DNA of 64,000 nt. Origin: Volvox africanus (taxonomy: Eukaryota > Chlorophyta > Chlorophyceae > Chlamydomonadales > Volvocaceae). The notes under the pieces were generated by a model that was not told the DNA's origin, ran no database searches, and worked only from the letters and a program-made list of their open reading frames with translations. A program made the translations under genes and the position numbers. The DNA is taken from assembly GCA_030268105.1 (NCBI GenBank), contig BSDZ01000016.1:751501-815500 (forward strand). The letters are read 5' to 3'. Numbering within the stretch: the first letter of the stretch is position 1; each line of letters opens with the position of its first letter. Shown here in pieces: positions 1 to 10,599 of this stretch.

Positions 1-196
1 GTTCACGCGCATGGCAGCGCCAGCGGTCAGCTATCAGCCTTCGCGTTTCCCACTTTAATGAACCCAGGAACTTTCACACGCGGTTCTGGTTTTCGCCGCC
101 ACCAGCATCCAGGAGACCAATAGCGAACTTCATTACGGAGCCTACTGCCGTATTTCCTCTGCAGCGGTATCATACCTCATTTATTCGACCTCTGCA
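1..196 (+). repeat. Dispersed repeat R1, copy a (internally shortened)
   Basis: Bases 1-157 match 47283-47439 almost exactly. This copy then jumps to CAGCGGTATCAT and TTTATTCG near 166-188, which in copy d lie over 100 bases further on. It may begin left of the window. No coding capacity. Confidence 0.8.
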
Positions 197-345
197 CCCC
201 ACTCCCCACCCCCCACCCCCATCCACGTACGCATACACACACGCATGCATACCCATACAAACAGACTTCCTGTCCTCCTTACGCCCGCACGTCCCCCCCC
301 CGACCTCCCACCCCCCCTTCCCGGCAACTTCCCGGCCCCATGCAG

Positions 346-2301
346 ACGACATCCGCAAGCGCTGCAGCTCCATCAACACCCGTCTCGGGACCAAACTGGC
401 GATTGCCGATTCGGAGGTGTGGAGGGGCAATGGAGGGGCCTCCTAACAGGGGAGGGAGAGGGGTGGAAAGAATATCTGCTGGCGGGAGGGAGGGGAGGGG
501 GGTGAAGGCAGGTTGACAGACAGGTTGTTTGATGGTTCGGAGGGGCCCCCGGGCAGGCTCTTCACACGCAGTGTGCTCATCTTCCCCACCCAACACACAA
601 ACACACACTCACACACCACCACCACCACCATCTTGCAGTATCAGGTCTGGTGTATTTGCCTCCCTGCTCCCCCCCAAACTGCTGTTCGTAAGATTTTGAA
701 TAACGCCTCCAAATTCGAATGCAGCTGGTGTCCACGTACGACGCCTGCCGTATGCTGCTGTCGGAGGGGGTGGATCTGTCCGCCGTATCGTCTTCCGCCG
801 CCACCGCCTCCCTGGCACAGATGGAGTGGGTGGGCGGTGCGGGAGAGGGAGGGGGGGGTGACGTGTACCTGGAGAGATGCACTACGATGTACCGCTGCAT
901 ATAAACAGCGAATAGCAACTCCTTTTGATGACCTAACTCCGAAACCAGAGCGTTAAGACAATAACCAAGCCCAGCGAGGGGGGTCCTTAAGTGTGTAGGC
1001 AGCGTCTGTTGTTCCGGTATTTTTCATTGTTCCGGTATTACTCCGTTATAATGCAACGAATGACGCAACGAACTATGTCGTTTCATTGAGACGCTGATTG
1101 CGGGCAAATCGATGGACAGTCGGCAATTTCGAGTCCGGCTTTGCCGTAGGAAGTGCATGCAGCACTGTGAAGGGCACAATGCGGCATCCCCTAGTCGTAA
1201 AGATGTAACGGCCATCGGCCAGTGTTTAGTGTATGAGGCTTCGTTGACTGTTTTATTGTTATACCGCGGTGTACGGCGACAGGAGCGACGAGCGCAAGGC
1301 AGCTGCCACGGGCGCGGAGGGGGGCGGTGATGAGGGCATGAATGCCCTGATGGACATGAGCAAACTCAACACGGCCCGTATTCGCAAGGTGTGTGTGTGT
1401 GGGGGGGGTCTGCTTGTGAGGGAATGTGAGTGTGTATGTGTCGTGGTGTGCGCGCGCGTTGGAGACGTGAATGCAAATATACACACACACGTGTTCAGGC
1501 ACGACTGTTGTGGCACGACTAATATGCTCCTGGAGTTCCAGGTTCTACCCCGACCGAGAGCGGGCCAAGGACCCTAATGTTAAGGGCAGGGTGCCCCCAT
1601 GTCGATGGACGGTGATGACCCCAATTAAAGTGACCTGCGAGCTGACCAGTAGCGGAGTTGACGCCTTAGTTGATTCGGCGGATTCCGCTGGATGCTGGTG
1701 GTGGGTGCTGAACCTGGGAAAATCACTGATTTCGGAGAAGTCGGCATGGGAGACTGGATGAGGGTGCCCCGAAACACCGGGGAAGGTAGGGACTGCCAGG
1801 TTAGTGGCCACGGGTGATGTACCCCCCTATCCCACACACACCTGGGTATATCCACTTGGAGAGATCAAGTAATATGGCGAAAGGACTGAAATTGTTCCAG
1901 CCGTCTACGGATGTGTGCGGGTGTGTAGGACATAGGGGTATGTAAGGGAGGGGTGTGTACGGTGGTTAAAGGGGGACGTAGCGGGGTTGTACCAGTATGT
2001 GTATGTCCTGAAGGGGAGACGGGTGTTTGGATCTTGCTGCACTTCCCCGTCGTCTTCTCTGTCTTCCTTATGCCACATTTCCCTTTCCCCGCCCTACCCT
2101 TTCCCCCCCCGCCCTTCCCCGCCCCCGCCCTTCAGGCCACGGACCCCAAGATTTTGGACGTCAAGAAACGTGTGCGCGACGTGCGCCGCAAGCTTAAGCG
2201 CGAGTCCAAGGTGCAGCTTAGTGACGAGATCATCTTCTTCGATGACGTCGCGGGAAACAAGCAAGCCAAGGTGCGGCCGAATGCGTGTCGATCAGGAGGA
2301 A

Positions 2302-2333
<32 letters not shown>

Positions 2334-5300
2334 GTGTGCTTTGGGGGGAGAGGTGGGAGGAGGTGAGGGGGGGGGGAGAAAGGTGGGTGGGGAGGTGGGA
2401 GGGGGAGGGGCGGAGTGGCACTCGATGTACAGAGGAGCAGTCTTGCTTATCTTGCTGATGGGAATGCCAATTCCTGAATTTTGTTGAAAGAAGGGAGTTC
2501 TAATTCTTCAGTTCACAGAATTTGAATGACCGCTGTCTTGGATCGGGATTTAATGTCGTCGTTACTTTCGTACCCTTTTTCAGCGTCTGTGCGCCTCCAG
2601 GACCGCGACCCCTCTGGTGATCCCTTCTTTGGACAACTTTACTCGGATGGAATTTACATTTATAAATTTAGATTTGTGTTTCTCAATCATCATCATCATC
2701 ATCATCATCATTGCCATTGTTATTGTTATAAATCTGATAATAGTTATCATATATTTAATTATGTTACATTACGTTGTGATATGATATGTTTTTTTATTAT
2801 CGATATCATCATCAAATACCCCAACCACGGGTTCCTCTCAACCCCAGATCGAGCTGATGGAGGTGGTGGACTTCTTCAGAACGCCGGAGAAGTTCCGAGC
2901 AAGTGGGGCCCGCGCTCCCAAGGGTGTACTGCTGGTGGGTGTATTGCTGGAACGCCTGGGTTCGTACAATCCGTCACATGAAGCGATCGTCTTCGCGGTG
3001 CTTTGCCGGCGAAGTACGTTTGTTGTCGTTCTCGAAAGGGCACCAAAGCAAGCCACAATCCCCCACCCTCGCCATCCAGCCAACAGCCCTCGCCGTACTT
3101 CCTGGCTCATCTCCGGTGTAACAACTTGGCTTGGATTGATGGTTATTGGGGTCGGCTCCGCGAGTTCACTATTTTCTCTTATCCTTGTTTCCATTTGCAC
3201 TCGTTCCCTCCTTTCCCGCCTCCCCCTTCCTCACCCCTCCCACTTCCTGGCCCCCTCCTCACCCCTCCCACTTCCTGGCCCCCTCCTCACCCCTCCCACT
3301 TCCTGCCCCCCTCCTCACCCCCTCCCACTTCCTGGCCCCCTCCTCACCCCTCCTCCCGTTATTATCCCCCAGGTGGGTCCCCCGGGCAACGGCAAGACGC
3401 TGATGGCCCGTGCGGTGGCCGGAGAGAGCGGCGTGGCGTTCATCTCCTCCTCAGCGGCAGAATTCATCGAAATGTACATGGGCCTGGGTGCAGCCCGCGT
3501 CAGAGACCTTTTCAACACGGTGGGCGGGCCGCGGTGGGGTGCGGGAAATGTGTGTGTGTTTGTCTGTCCTTGTGCAACGTCACCACCGCTTTCCCATTTC
3601 TTCCCCCCTCCGACACCTCCTCTGTTGGCCCCCGCCCATGGGCCAATACTTTCGCTGGTTGTCCCCTTCCTTCGTACTTTACAGCAGCGGTTTACAGAGC
3701 GGTATCATGCCTCGTTTAGTCGTCTTCCCCCCTCTCTATGCCCCCGCTCTTTCACTCGCCCCTCCTCTCCGTCTCCGCCGAGCCCTGTCAGCCCTTTGCC
3801 TGCCTCTTATCTTCCCTACCCTCTCTCGTACACGCTATTCATCCGTACTTTTGTTCCGCTCCGCTTCGCTCCTTCTGGTTCCAGGCCCGGTCTGTTGCGC
3901 CGTGCATCATCTTCATCGATGAGCTGGACGCTGTGGGTCGTCAGCGCCAGGGAGGGGGCCGGTCCAATGACGAGCGGGACAACACCGTCAACCAGCTGCT
4001 CAGTGAGATGGATGGGTTTGAAGCGGAGCAACAGGTGGGGGTGTGTACGTGTGTGTGTATGTGGGGGTTCGTGTAAGTGTGTGGGAGAAGGTTGGGGGAC
4101 CCCCTGCGGGGGAGAAGGGGTGAGAAGCCGGGGAAGGCTGGGAGGCCGTTGGAAGGAGAGTAAAGCGATAAACCCTAAAACCCTAATGTACGTGTGTGGG
4201 TTGGAGCGGGGTGGGGGGGGGGGAGAAGGAAGGAGGGAGCAAAGCTGCCCGAGGTCACCCAAACCTCGTCCTTCCACATCACATTACAAAAGATCTGATC
4301 ATCTCCGCCATCCGGTAGTCATCGGGATAGGTAGGGGCCTTTCGGAGGCGGCTGTGACGTCTGCTGCTGTTCAACCGCCCATAGCAGTTAGGGGATCAAC
4401 CACCGCTCCCAGGCTTATGCCCTGTCCACGGAACTTTGCACCACCGCAGCGTCTCGCTACATTAACATGAGGACGTACTCAGCGCTCTCCAAACCCCTTG
4501 CCCGCCATCCTCCTCGCCCTCATCGTGATGATCATCTCCTCCAATCCCCCTCCCAAACCCTCCTCCCAAACCCACCCATCTCCCCCCCTCCCCATACACA
4601 CACGCGCCCGGGCCCGGGTTCCTCCAGGGCATAGTGGTGATGGGCGCTACCAACCGCAAGGACGTCCTCGACGCGGCCCTCACTCGCCCCGGCCGCTTCG
4701 ACAGATCCATTGAAGTCCGCCGCCCGGACTTTCAGGGGCGGCTGGAGGCAGTGAAGGTGTGTGTGTATGTGTGTGCCCCTGCAGATGTACAATTACGAGC
4801 TCAGGTGATTCCCACCTCACTTTCTCCCTCTCTCCCCAAATGCCTTTTTCATGCGGATCAAAGATCACCTACTAGATTCCTCCTAGCCACGACACTCCAG
4901 TCCACCTTAATAGAATAGATGGAATAGGATTCCCTAGCTCCAGTATATGGCCACAGTGGTACAGTGGTACAGTACAGCTCGGGCGGGGCCTTCGGCGGCA
5001 GTTGGCGGCAGTTGGTCTCCACACCCTGCCCTGCCCCGTGTGTGTGCACACAGGTGCATCTCCGCGACAAGCCCGTGTCATCGGATATTGACTACGTGAC
5101 CCTCGCCAGTCTAATGGGGGGGATGAGTGGGGCGCAGATTGCGGGGGTGGCAAATACCGCCTGCTTCTTGGCATCCAGGGAGGGGCGGGACGAGGTTGGC
5201 CAGGTGAGATGTTGGGCGGACTGTTGAGGGTATGAGCAGATGTGGATGGTGATGGACCGCACGGGGGTGGGTATGTGAATCATTGAGGACGTGGGTGGAA

Positions 5301-8300
5301 CACTGTGTTTGTGTCTCTTGTGTGTGCGTGTGTGTATGTGTTTGTGTGTGCGATGACAGGGTTTGGCACCCGCCTTCCTCCCGACCGGGCCCATTGGGGG
5401 GTTTCGGATTTCGCACCGCATGAGGCGACGAAACTTGCTAGGTAGCTCCCACACAGCTCGAAATACACTGCCGTACGGGTGCGGGCAACCGACCCATGGG
5501 CACCCTTCCCATTGGCTGGTCCTCGGACCCGGGACCCCCGGCCTAACCCCCGGCTTACCTCCGGACCGGTTTTCGCGGGTTTTCATTTAATGTCCTCTTG
5601 AACTCACATGCCGTACATTTAACCTACCCCGCTCGTTTCCTGGCAGTCGGACTTAACTGCTGCCATTGAGCAGGCCAAGTACGGCCGTGCGTACGACCAG
5701 GGCAGGTACGAATATCGGCTACTTAAAAACACGCACCTTGCAGTCTTACCCTGGATCCTAACATTGCATTATCAATAAGTTCTTATTGATATATCATCTT
5801 ACCAATTTCGCATAATAATGTTATTTTATTTTATTTCAGTCCCTATTTCCATATCAGGCCATAACCATAAACCACATGCCATACAGTGCATATAGATAAA
5901 AACCTAAAAAGCCTTATATATATATAGGGTTTCATATAAATCCTACAGGTATATATATGTGTGTGTACATATCTACATATTACTCATCATACATGTTTCT
6001 CTGGCCCTCGCTGCCGCTGTCTCGCCCACCACCGCTCCCGCTATGCGCTAGATTCGTTGGCGCTGCGCGCCGGCGGCGGTTCGCGGTGATGGAGGCGGGC
6101 ATCAGCCTGGCGGCCACCCTGCTGCCCGCCATCGAGCCGGTGGACTACATCACCATCCAGCCCTCGCTGAGGAGCCCCTTGGGCAGGACGGTGCTCAAGG
6201 TGCGTGTCGGGGTTGCCCTTGCTTCCCCTAGGAGGGCAACGCCGAAAAGGAAATTTCGGTTGGGATCAGTTGGGATCAGTTGGGATCAGCAATTGGATTG
6301 CACTGGACAACGTCCCCGCTTTCGCCTGTTAACAGCCCCAGTAAACCCCCTCGCTCGCTCCGCTGACCATCTGCGCGTTCTGAAACCTCGACGATCACTA
6401 AGTCGAGGGCTCTTCCACTCGAGTCCGCTCCATGAAATCCCTCCCACCCATCAGGGTGTTTTTGTTCCCCGTGTGCTTTCCCCCCAATATGCTTCTCTCC
6501 AAAGTTCACATATTAAGCCTCCATATATATAAAGCCCTCCCCACAGACTCCAGACATCTAAACCCCGGATCGAGCCCTTAAAAACCCAAAATCCCGCAAA
6601 TCCTGGTATCGGTGTTCCCCAGTCTTCCCCCGCCACCCCCATCAGGCTTCGTTCATTCGTCCACCCCCCCCCTCGTTCTCTTCTGCCCCAAATCCTCCCC
6701 TCCTCCGAAGCTCGGCTTCTTTGCACTTCTTTAAGACCTTCAAAAGCCATAAAGTCCTCTCTCGGTCTCTCTTTTATTCTCTCTTTTATTCTCTCTTTTA
6801 TTCTCTCTTTTACTCTCTCTTTTACTCTCTCTTTTACTCTCTCTTTTACTCTCTCTTTTACTCTCGACCGCCTCCACTTTCCTTTTCAAGTACGAGTCTC
6901 AAACGACAAGCTCTGCCTCCTCTCACAATCGCCCCTTCCCCCCATGTCATCGCGCTCCTCTCTCCTCCCGCAGCCCCACGTGGGCCGCTACACCACGGGT
7001 GTGTGGACGTACCGCTACCTCCGTGAGCAGCTGCTGGTGGCGCTGGCCGGGCGCGCCGCGGAGGAGCTGGTGATGGGGCGCGAGGAGCTGAGCTCGCTCA
7101 ACCAGGACCGACTGCAGTTCGCCCGGCAGATCGCGTTCAAGATCATGAACTCAGGTGGGGGGGCTTGCGGAGGAGGAGGGAGGGGATAAGGAGGGAGAAG
7201 GGGAAGGCGAGTAGAGGGGGGGAGGAGGAGGGGAGAGAGGGAGGAGAGGAAGGAGGGAGGGAAAGGAGGAAGGAGGGAAAGGAGGCAGGTGGGGTAGGAA
7301 GGAGAGGTAAGAAAGGGGTGGATAAGGAGGGAGGAGGGGGAGGCGAGGAGGAGAGGGAAGGAGGGAGGGAGGGGAAGGAGGGGAGAGACTTGAAATCATG
7401 GGAGAGAGGGAGTTAAAAGAGAGGGAGTAAATCGGTGCATTGGAAGGACGAGCGCTCCCAAAGACACATGGAGAGCGACACGCCCTCCATCTGCCCGCAC
7501 CCCGCAACTTCGAACTGTGTCAACTGTCCCAACCGTTGCCCAACTCCCAACGGTCAACATTAGGCATGTCGGAACATCCCGACTACGAGCACATCCGCGG
7601 CCTGGGTCAGAACAATTACGACCCCTCCTCCGAGCCAGGCCGGTTCACCATGGTACGTGATGGTCGGTTTACTCCCGACATCCCGGGCTTTCCTTACTGG
7701 ATATTACAGTAATGATGGTTGCGCAGTGTTATGTTATTATGCGGTCATTATCCTGTTTTATTGAAGATTAAAATTATTATTGTGTATTCTGAATAAGAAT
7801 AAGTGCAATTATAAATTTCAAAATAAGAATAATAATTTATTATAAGGGTTGAATGGTTTTAAATCGTGCAGTTGCTCTATGCCCTATTATTATTACTATT
7901 ATTGTTAGTAGTAATATTATAATACTTTTATGTGTGTAGGATAGGGGGGTACATCACCCGTGGCCACTAACCTGGCAGTCCCTACCTTCCCCGGTGTTTC
8001 GGGGCACCCTCATCCAGTCTCCCATGCCGACTTCTCCGAAATCAGTGATTTTCCCAGGTTCAGCACCCACCACCAGCATCCAGCGGAATCTGCCGAATCA
8101 ACTAAGGCGTCAACTCCGCTCTCGGTCGGGGTAGAACCTGGAACTCCAGGGGCATATTAGTCGTGCCAGAACAGTTGTGCCTGAACACTTTTATTACGTT
8201 ATTCTCATTGATTAGGGTTTGTTGTGTGGTAATTGTTGTTATGCAGCGCACACCGTTCGGCTTCGTCCTCACACAGGTCGCTTATGAATTTCACATTTAG

Positions 8301-9835
8301 TCGACTTGGCTAGGTCGATTTTCATATTCCCTTTTCCCCGGGTCCTCGGGACCGTGTGTGTTGTGTAACCTCATGTGCAGTACACCGTGACCCTGGACTC
8401 GAACCAGTCGCGCTCCGAGGCCATTGACATGGACATGGAGGTGGAGGCGCGGCTCAACGGGAGCTACCGGGAGGTGAGATACTGGGTAATTAAGATGGAC
8501 AAGGGAACGAGGGTAGTTTACGGTTGGTATTTGAGGGTTAGAGGTCGCCCCCGATACGTCTCTTTAACGGCTTTACGTTACCGTGGTTTATCTTTCACAC
8601 CCTGAGGGCATACACGCCACGTGGCGTATTCGGGCTCTCAATGGCACAGAGACCCAGAGCTGCAATTCCCTTGTCAGATTATGGCTGTCTCTGTCACCCT
8701 GTTTCTGCTTTGTTCCTCCCTTCACCAGGCCGGCTATGTATCGCACGCACCGATCCCGAGCCCAATGTCACGATCGCAGTTTCCCCCCTTTCTTTGTCTG
8801 ATAGTCTTCAGATATTCTTCATGCAGATATGGATGTCCGTTTTAAAATTATATTGCGGTATTAAATTTCATATTTCTGGCCGCCTGACGGAACACGATAT
8901 GTTTTGGCATATGTATGAAGTTATTATGTAGGGTTTACACATTTACATGGATTTCCCGTCCGCCCTCCCTTCCCCTTGCTGGCCAGGTCTTGTCGATGCT
9001 CCAGCGCAATCGGGCGGCGCTCGATGCGCTGATTGAACAGCTGCTGGCCAAGGAAAAGCTGAGCGGGGAGGAGGTTGTGGAGGTGAGTGGAGGTTATGCT
9101 GTGCGTTTACATGTGTGTACGTGTGTATGCGTGTGGTTGCTGTAGTGTTGGTGAGCGTTGGTGGAGGTGCAGGTGATTGATTCTTTGCATCTCCTTGTTT
9201 GCGCAGGTCCTTCTGCATGTCCCATATTGCCATGGCTAAGACATATCGTTTAATTTGTCACAAATCGGTTCGGGAAATCAGTGGTCTGGATATTTTGCCT
9301 ATGCGTCGGTTACGGGTGCATGGTTCCGAAACCACTTTTTTTGTGATGAGGCGTATGGATCTTGGACGTAGGGCCCATCCAAAACTTTGGCGGTGGTGAA
9401 TGTGAGCGCAGAGAGCCACCCTCTCGTGCTTCTTGTCAAGGGGACTGGATATAGGTTGCGGGTCGTGCCAGGCGGTGGACCCTCTGCTCTTTGGTCCCCA
9501 TATGGAATCGAATGTCGCTTGATCCCCACCGGGTTGCTCATAAGATGTGAGGTATTGTGTCAGGAGACACGAAGGGTCAAGTAGCTACTTGATGACGGCC
9601 ACACACATGTGGCATTGACACATGCAGCATCGTAACTTCTTTGTGATACGTACCGTTGACCATGTTTGACCCAAGTGCACTGTTAAATTCACCACGCTGA
9701 ACGCAATCCCTAAACCCCTAAGCGCTTCAACTTTCACTTTGTAAATTCTGAAATCGCATCCAGGTGGTCGAAAAGCTCGGGCACCCGAAGGACCTGGAGC
9801 ATCGGGCCCAATGGGCCAACTACGACTTGCTGTGA
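346..9835 (+). CDS. FtsHi-type AAA+ ATPase, protease-dead FtsH homologue (5' partial)
   Basis: Exons read at 346-416, 725-829, about 1283-1388, 2136-2270, 2848-2934, 3373-3519, 3885-4034, 4628-4756, 5054-5203, 5647-5705, 6052-6199, 6974-7154, 7564-7652, 8381-8473, 8987-9082 and 9764-9835 (stop TGA). From 2136 on every junction is in phase; the first three exons are less certain. About 600 residues are visible. The ATPase is intact: Walker A GPPGNGKT (exon 3373), pore-type motif MYMG, Walker [12 protein letters not shown] (exon 3885), and a second region of homology ending RPGRFDR (exon 4628). The FtsH zinc motif HEAGH is replaced by MEAGI (6089-6103), so it should not be a metalloprotease. 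FtsHi proteins of plants and algae are plastid inner-envelope subunits; with FtsH12 and Ycf2 they form an import-associated ATPase motor. Plastid location and the exact FtsHi paralogue are inferred, because the N-terminus is not seen. Confidence 0.88.
1493..1839 (+). mobile_element. Non-autonomous element R2, copy a (347 bp)
   Basis: In an FtsHi intron. About 98 percent identical to the minus-strand copy at 7932-8186, apart from 92 extra bases (about 1561-1652) that end in AGCGG, the same five bases that precede them. Otherwise collinear: 347 minus 92 equals 255. No target duplication is visible, as both flanks are CA-rich. A short exon-like frame in it is shared with copy b, so I treat it as repeat rather than FtsHi coding sequence. 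Confidence 0.8.
2300..2340. repeat. GT microsatellite in FtsHi intron
   Basis: (GT)n with one GC interruption, about 30 bases after the donor of exon 2136-2270. GT-rich starts are common in introns of this window (also 1389, 3550, 4035, 46395). Confidence 0.9.
3226..3356. repeat. 28-bp tandem repeat in FtsHi intron
   Basis: About four to five copies of a 28-base pyrimidine-rich unit (CACTTCCTGGCCCCCTCCTC plus ACCCCTCC) ending just before the acceptor of exon 3373; it may act as a long polypyrimidine tract. Confidence 0.85.
3668..3729 (+). repeat. Dispersed repeat R1, copy b (3' end only)
   Basis: In an FtsHi intron; carries only the shared end TTTACAGCAGCG, then AGCGGTATCATGCCTCGTTT and CGTCTTCCCC, as in copies c and d. 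Confidence 0.65.
6763..6866. repeat. 12-bp tandem repeat in FtsHi intron
   Basis: About eight copies of TCTCTCTTTTAT/C. Pyrimidine-only except for one A per unit, about 110 bases before the acceptor of exon 6974. Confidence 0.9.
7155..7415. repeat. Polypurine tract in FtsHi intron
   Basis: About 260 bases almost entirely G and A on the + strand, starting at the donor of exon 6974-7154. Candidate triplex- or R-loop-forming DNA; no coding content. Confidence 0.85.
7932..8186 (-). mobile_element. Non-autonomous element R2, copy b (255 bp) with 8-bp target duplication
   Basis: Reverse-complement copy of 1493-1839, lacking the 92-base segment, in an FtsHi intron. It is flanked by direct repeats ACTTTTAT at 7924-7931 and 8187-8194. 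It begins GTTCAGGCAC and ends CCTATCCTACACAC in its own orientation. There is no coding capacity. An 8-bp duplication is usual for hAT-type transposition, but the ends are not clear inverted repeats, so the class is open. Confidence 0.8.
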
Positions 9836-10599
9836 AGGGGGAAGGTGGTGGCTGTAGAGGCCTGCCTTGTGATACCAGAGTTTGGAGGCCGCAAACCTAA
9901 GAGCCCGAGGAGAGTACTGGAGCTTCTGTTGTTGCCCGAGGACTTTGCAAGTATCGGCCTGATGAGGCTAGGCCATGTAACGAAATCGAGGCTTCTTTGC
10001 GACCTGCTCCGCTGAAAAGCCGAGGCGGAAAGGGAAGGCAATTTTGGATTGGGCGTATGCGATATTCCGCGATATGCTATTTACGTATAGCGTGCCGTGG
10101 AGGATGGATGAACGCCGTACTAGGAGGAAGAAGCATCCTCCCACAATCATTCAGTTTCTTCCGCACAACTTCCTGCAGTTTTAAATTTCTGCATTAAGAA
10201 CCGCATGAACTTCGAGCGAAAAACTCCGTCCAGCTAGGTATCCTTTGACACTGTAGTCGTCAGTACCTTCTTGGGCACCCTAGATCTCGTCGAGCGTATT
10301 AAGTTGGGTGGGGAGCGAAGTACACGTACGCCCAAATAAAAGCGGAATCGGCAGTTAGTCGTTGGTCGGCGTCTCGGGCCGATGGGAATTGCACGGGAGT
10401 TTTTAAGTCTATACTACTTGCCTTTCTTATAAATGCCGTAGCCGCGTCAATAGATGGATTTTTATTCCTTAGCCATGGCATAATGCTGACGCAAGCAGTC
10501 AATGCTGGCTTACTGGAGGTTTAGTATTTGTTCAAAAGACGAAATGTCATATCTTTAACAATTAAACCTAAGTACATAAAGACTGAAGCATTTGAAAGA
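9836..10599. other. Intergenic region, FtsHi 3' UTR to WDR70 5' UTR
   Basis: About 760 bases between two genes on the same strand. It should hold the FtsHi 3' UTR (TGTAA near 9976) and the WDR70 promoter and 5' UTR. No other gene or clear promoter element was recognised. Confidence 0.5.
9976..9980 (+). terminator. Probable poly(A) signal TGTAA of the FtsHi gene
   Basis: TGTAA lies about 140 bases after the TGA stop at 9833-9835. TGTAA is the usual polyadenylation signal in volvocine algae. Cleavage site not known. Confidence 0.4.

Noticed and set aside
1545..1575. FtsHi exon coding [12 protein letters not shown]
   Set aside because: It lies wholly in repeat R2 and its first part recurs at the inverted copy, so it is more likely element sequence.
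2857..4470. 537-codon plus-strand frame as one exon
   Set aside because: It runs through three GT-AG introns of FtsHi with repeat-derived proline-rich stretches; the FtsH frame is found only in the exons.
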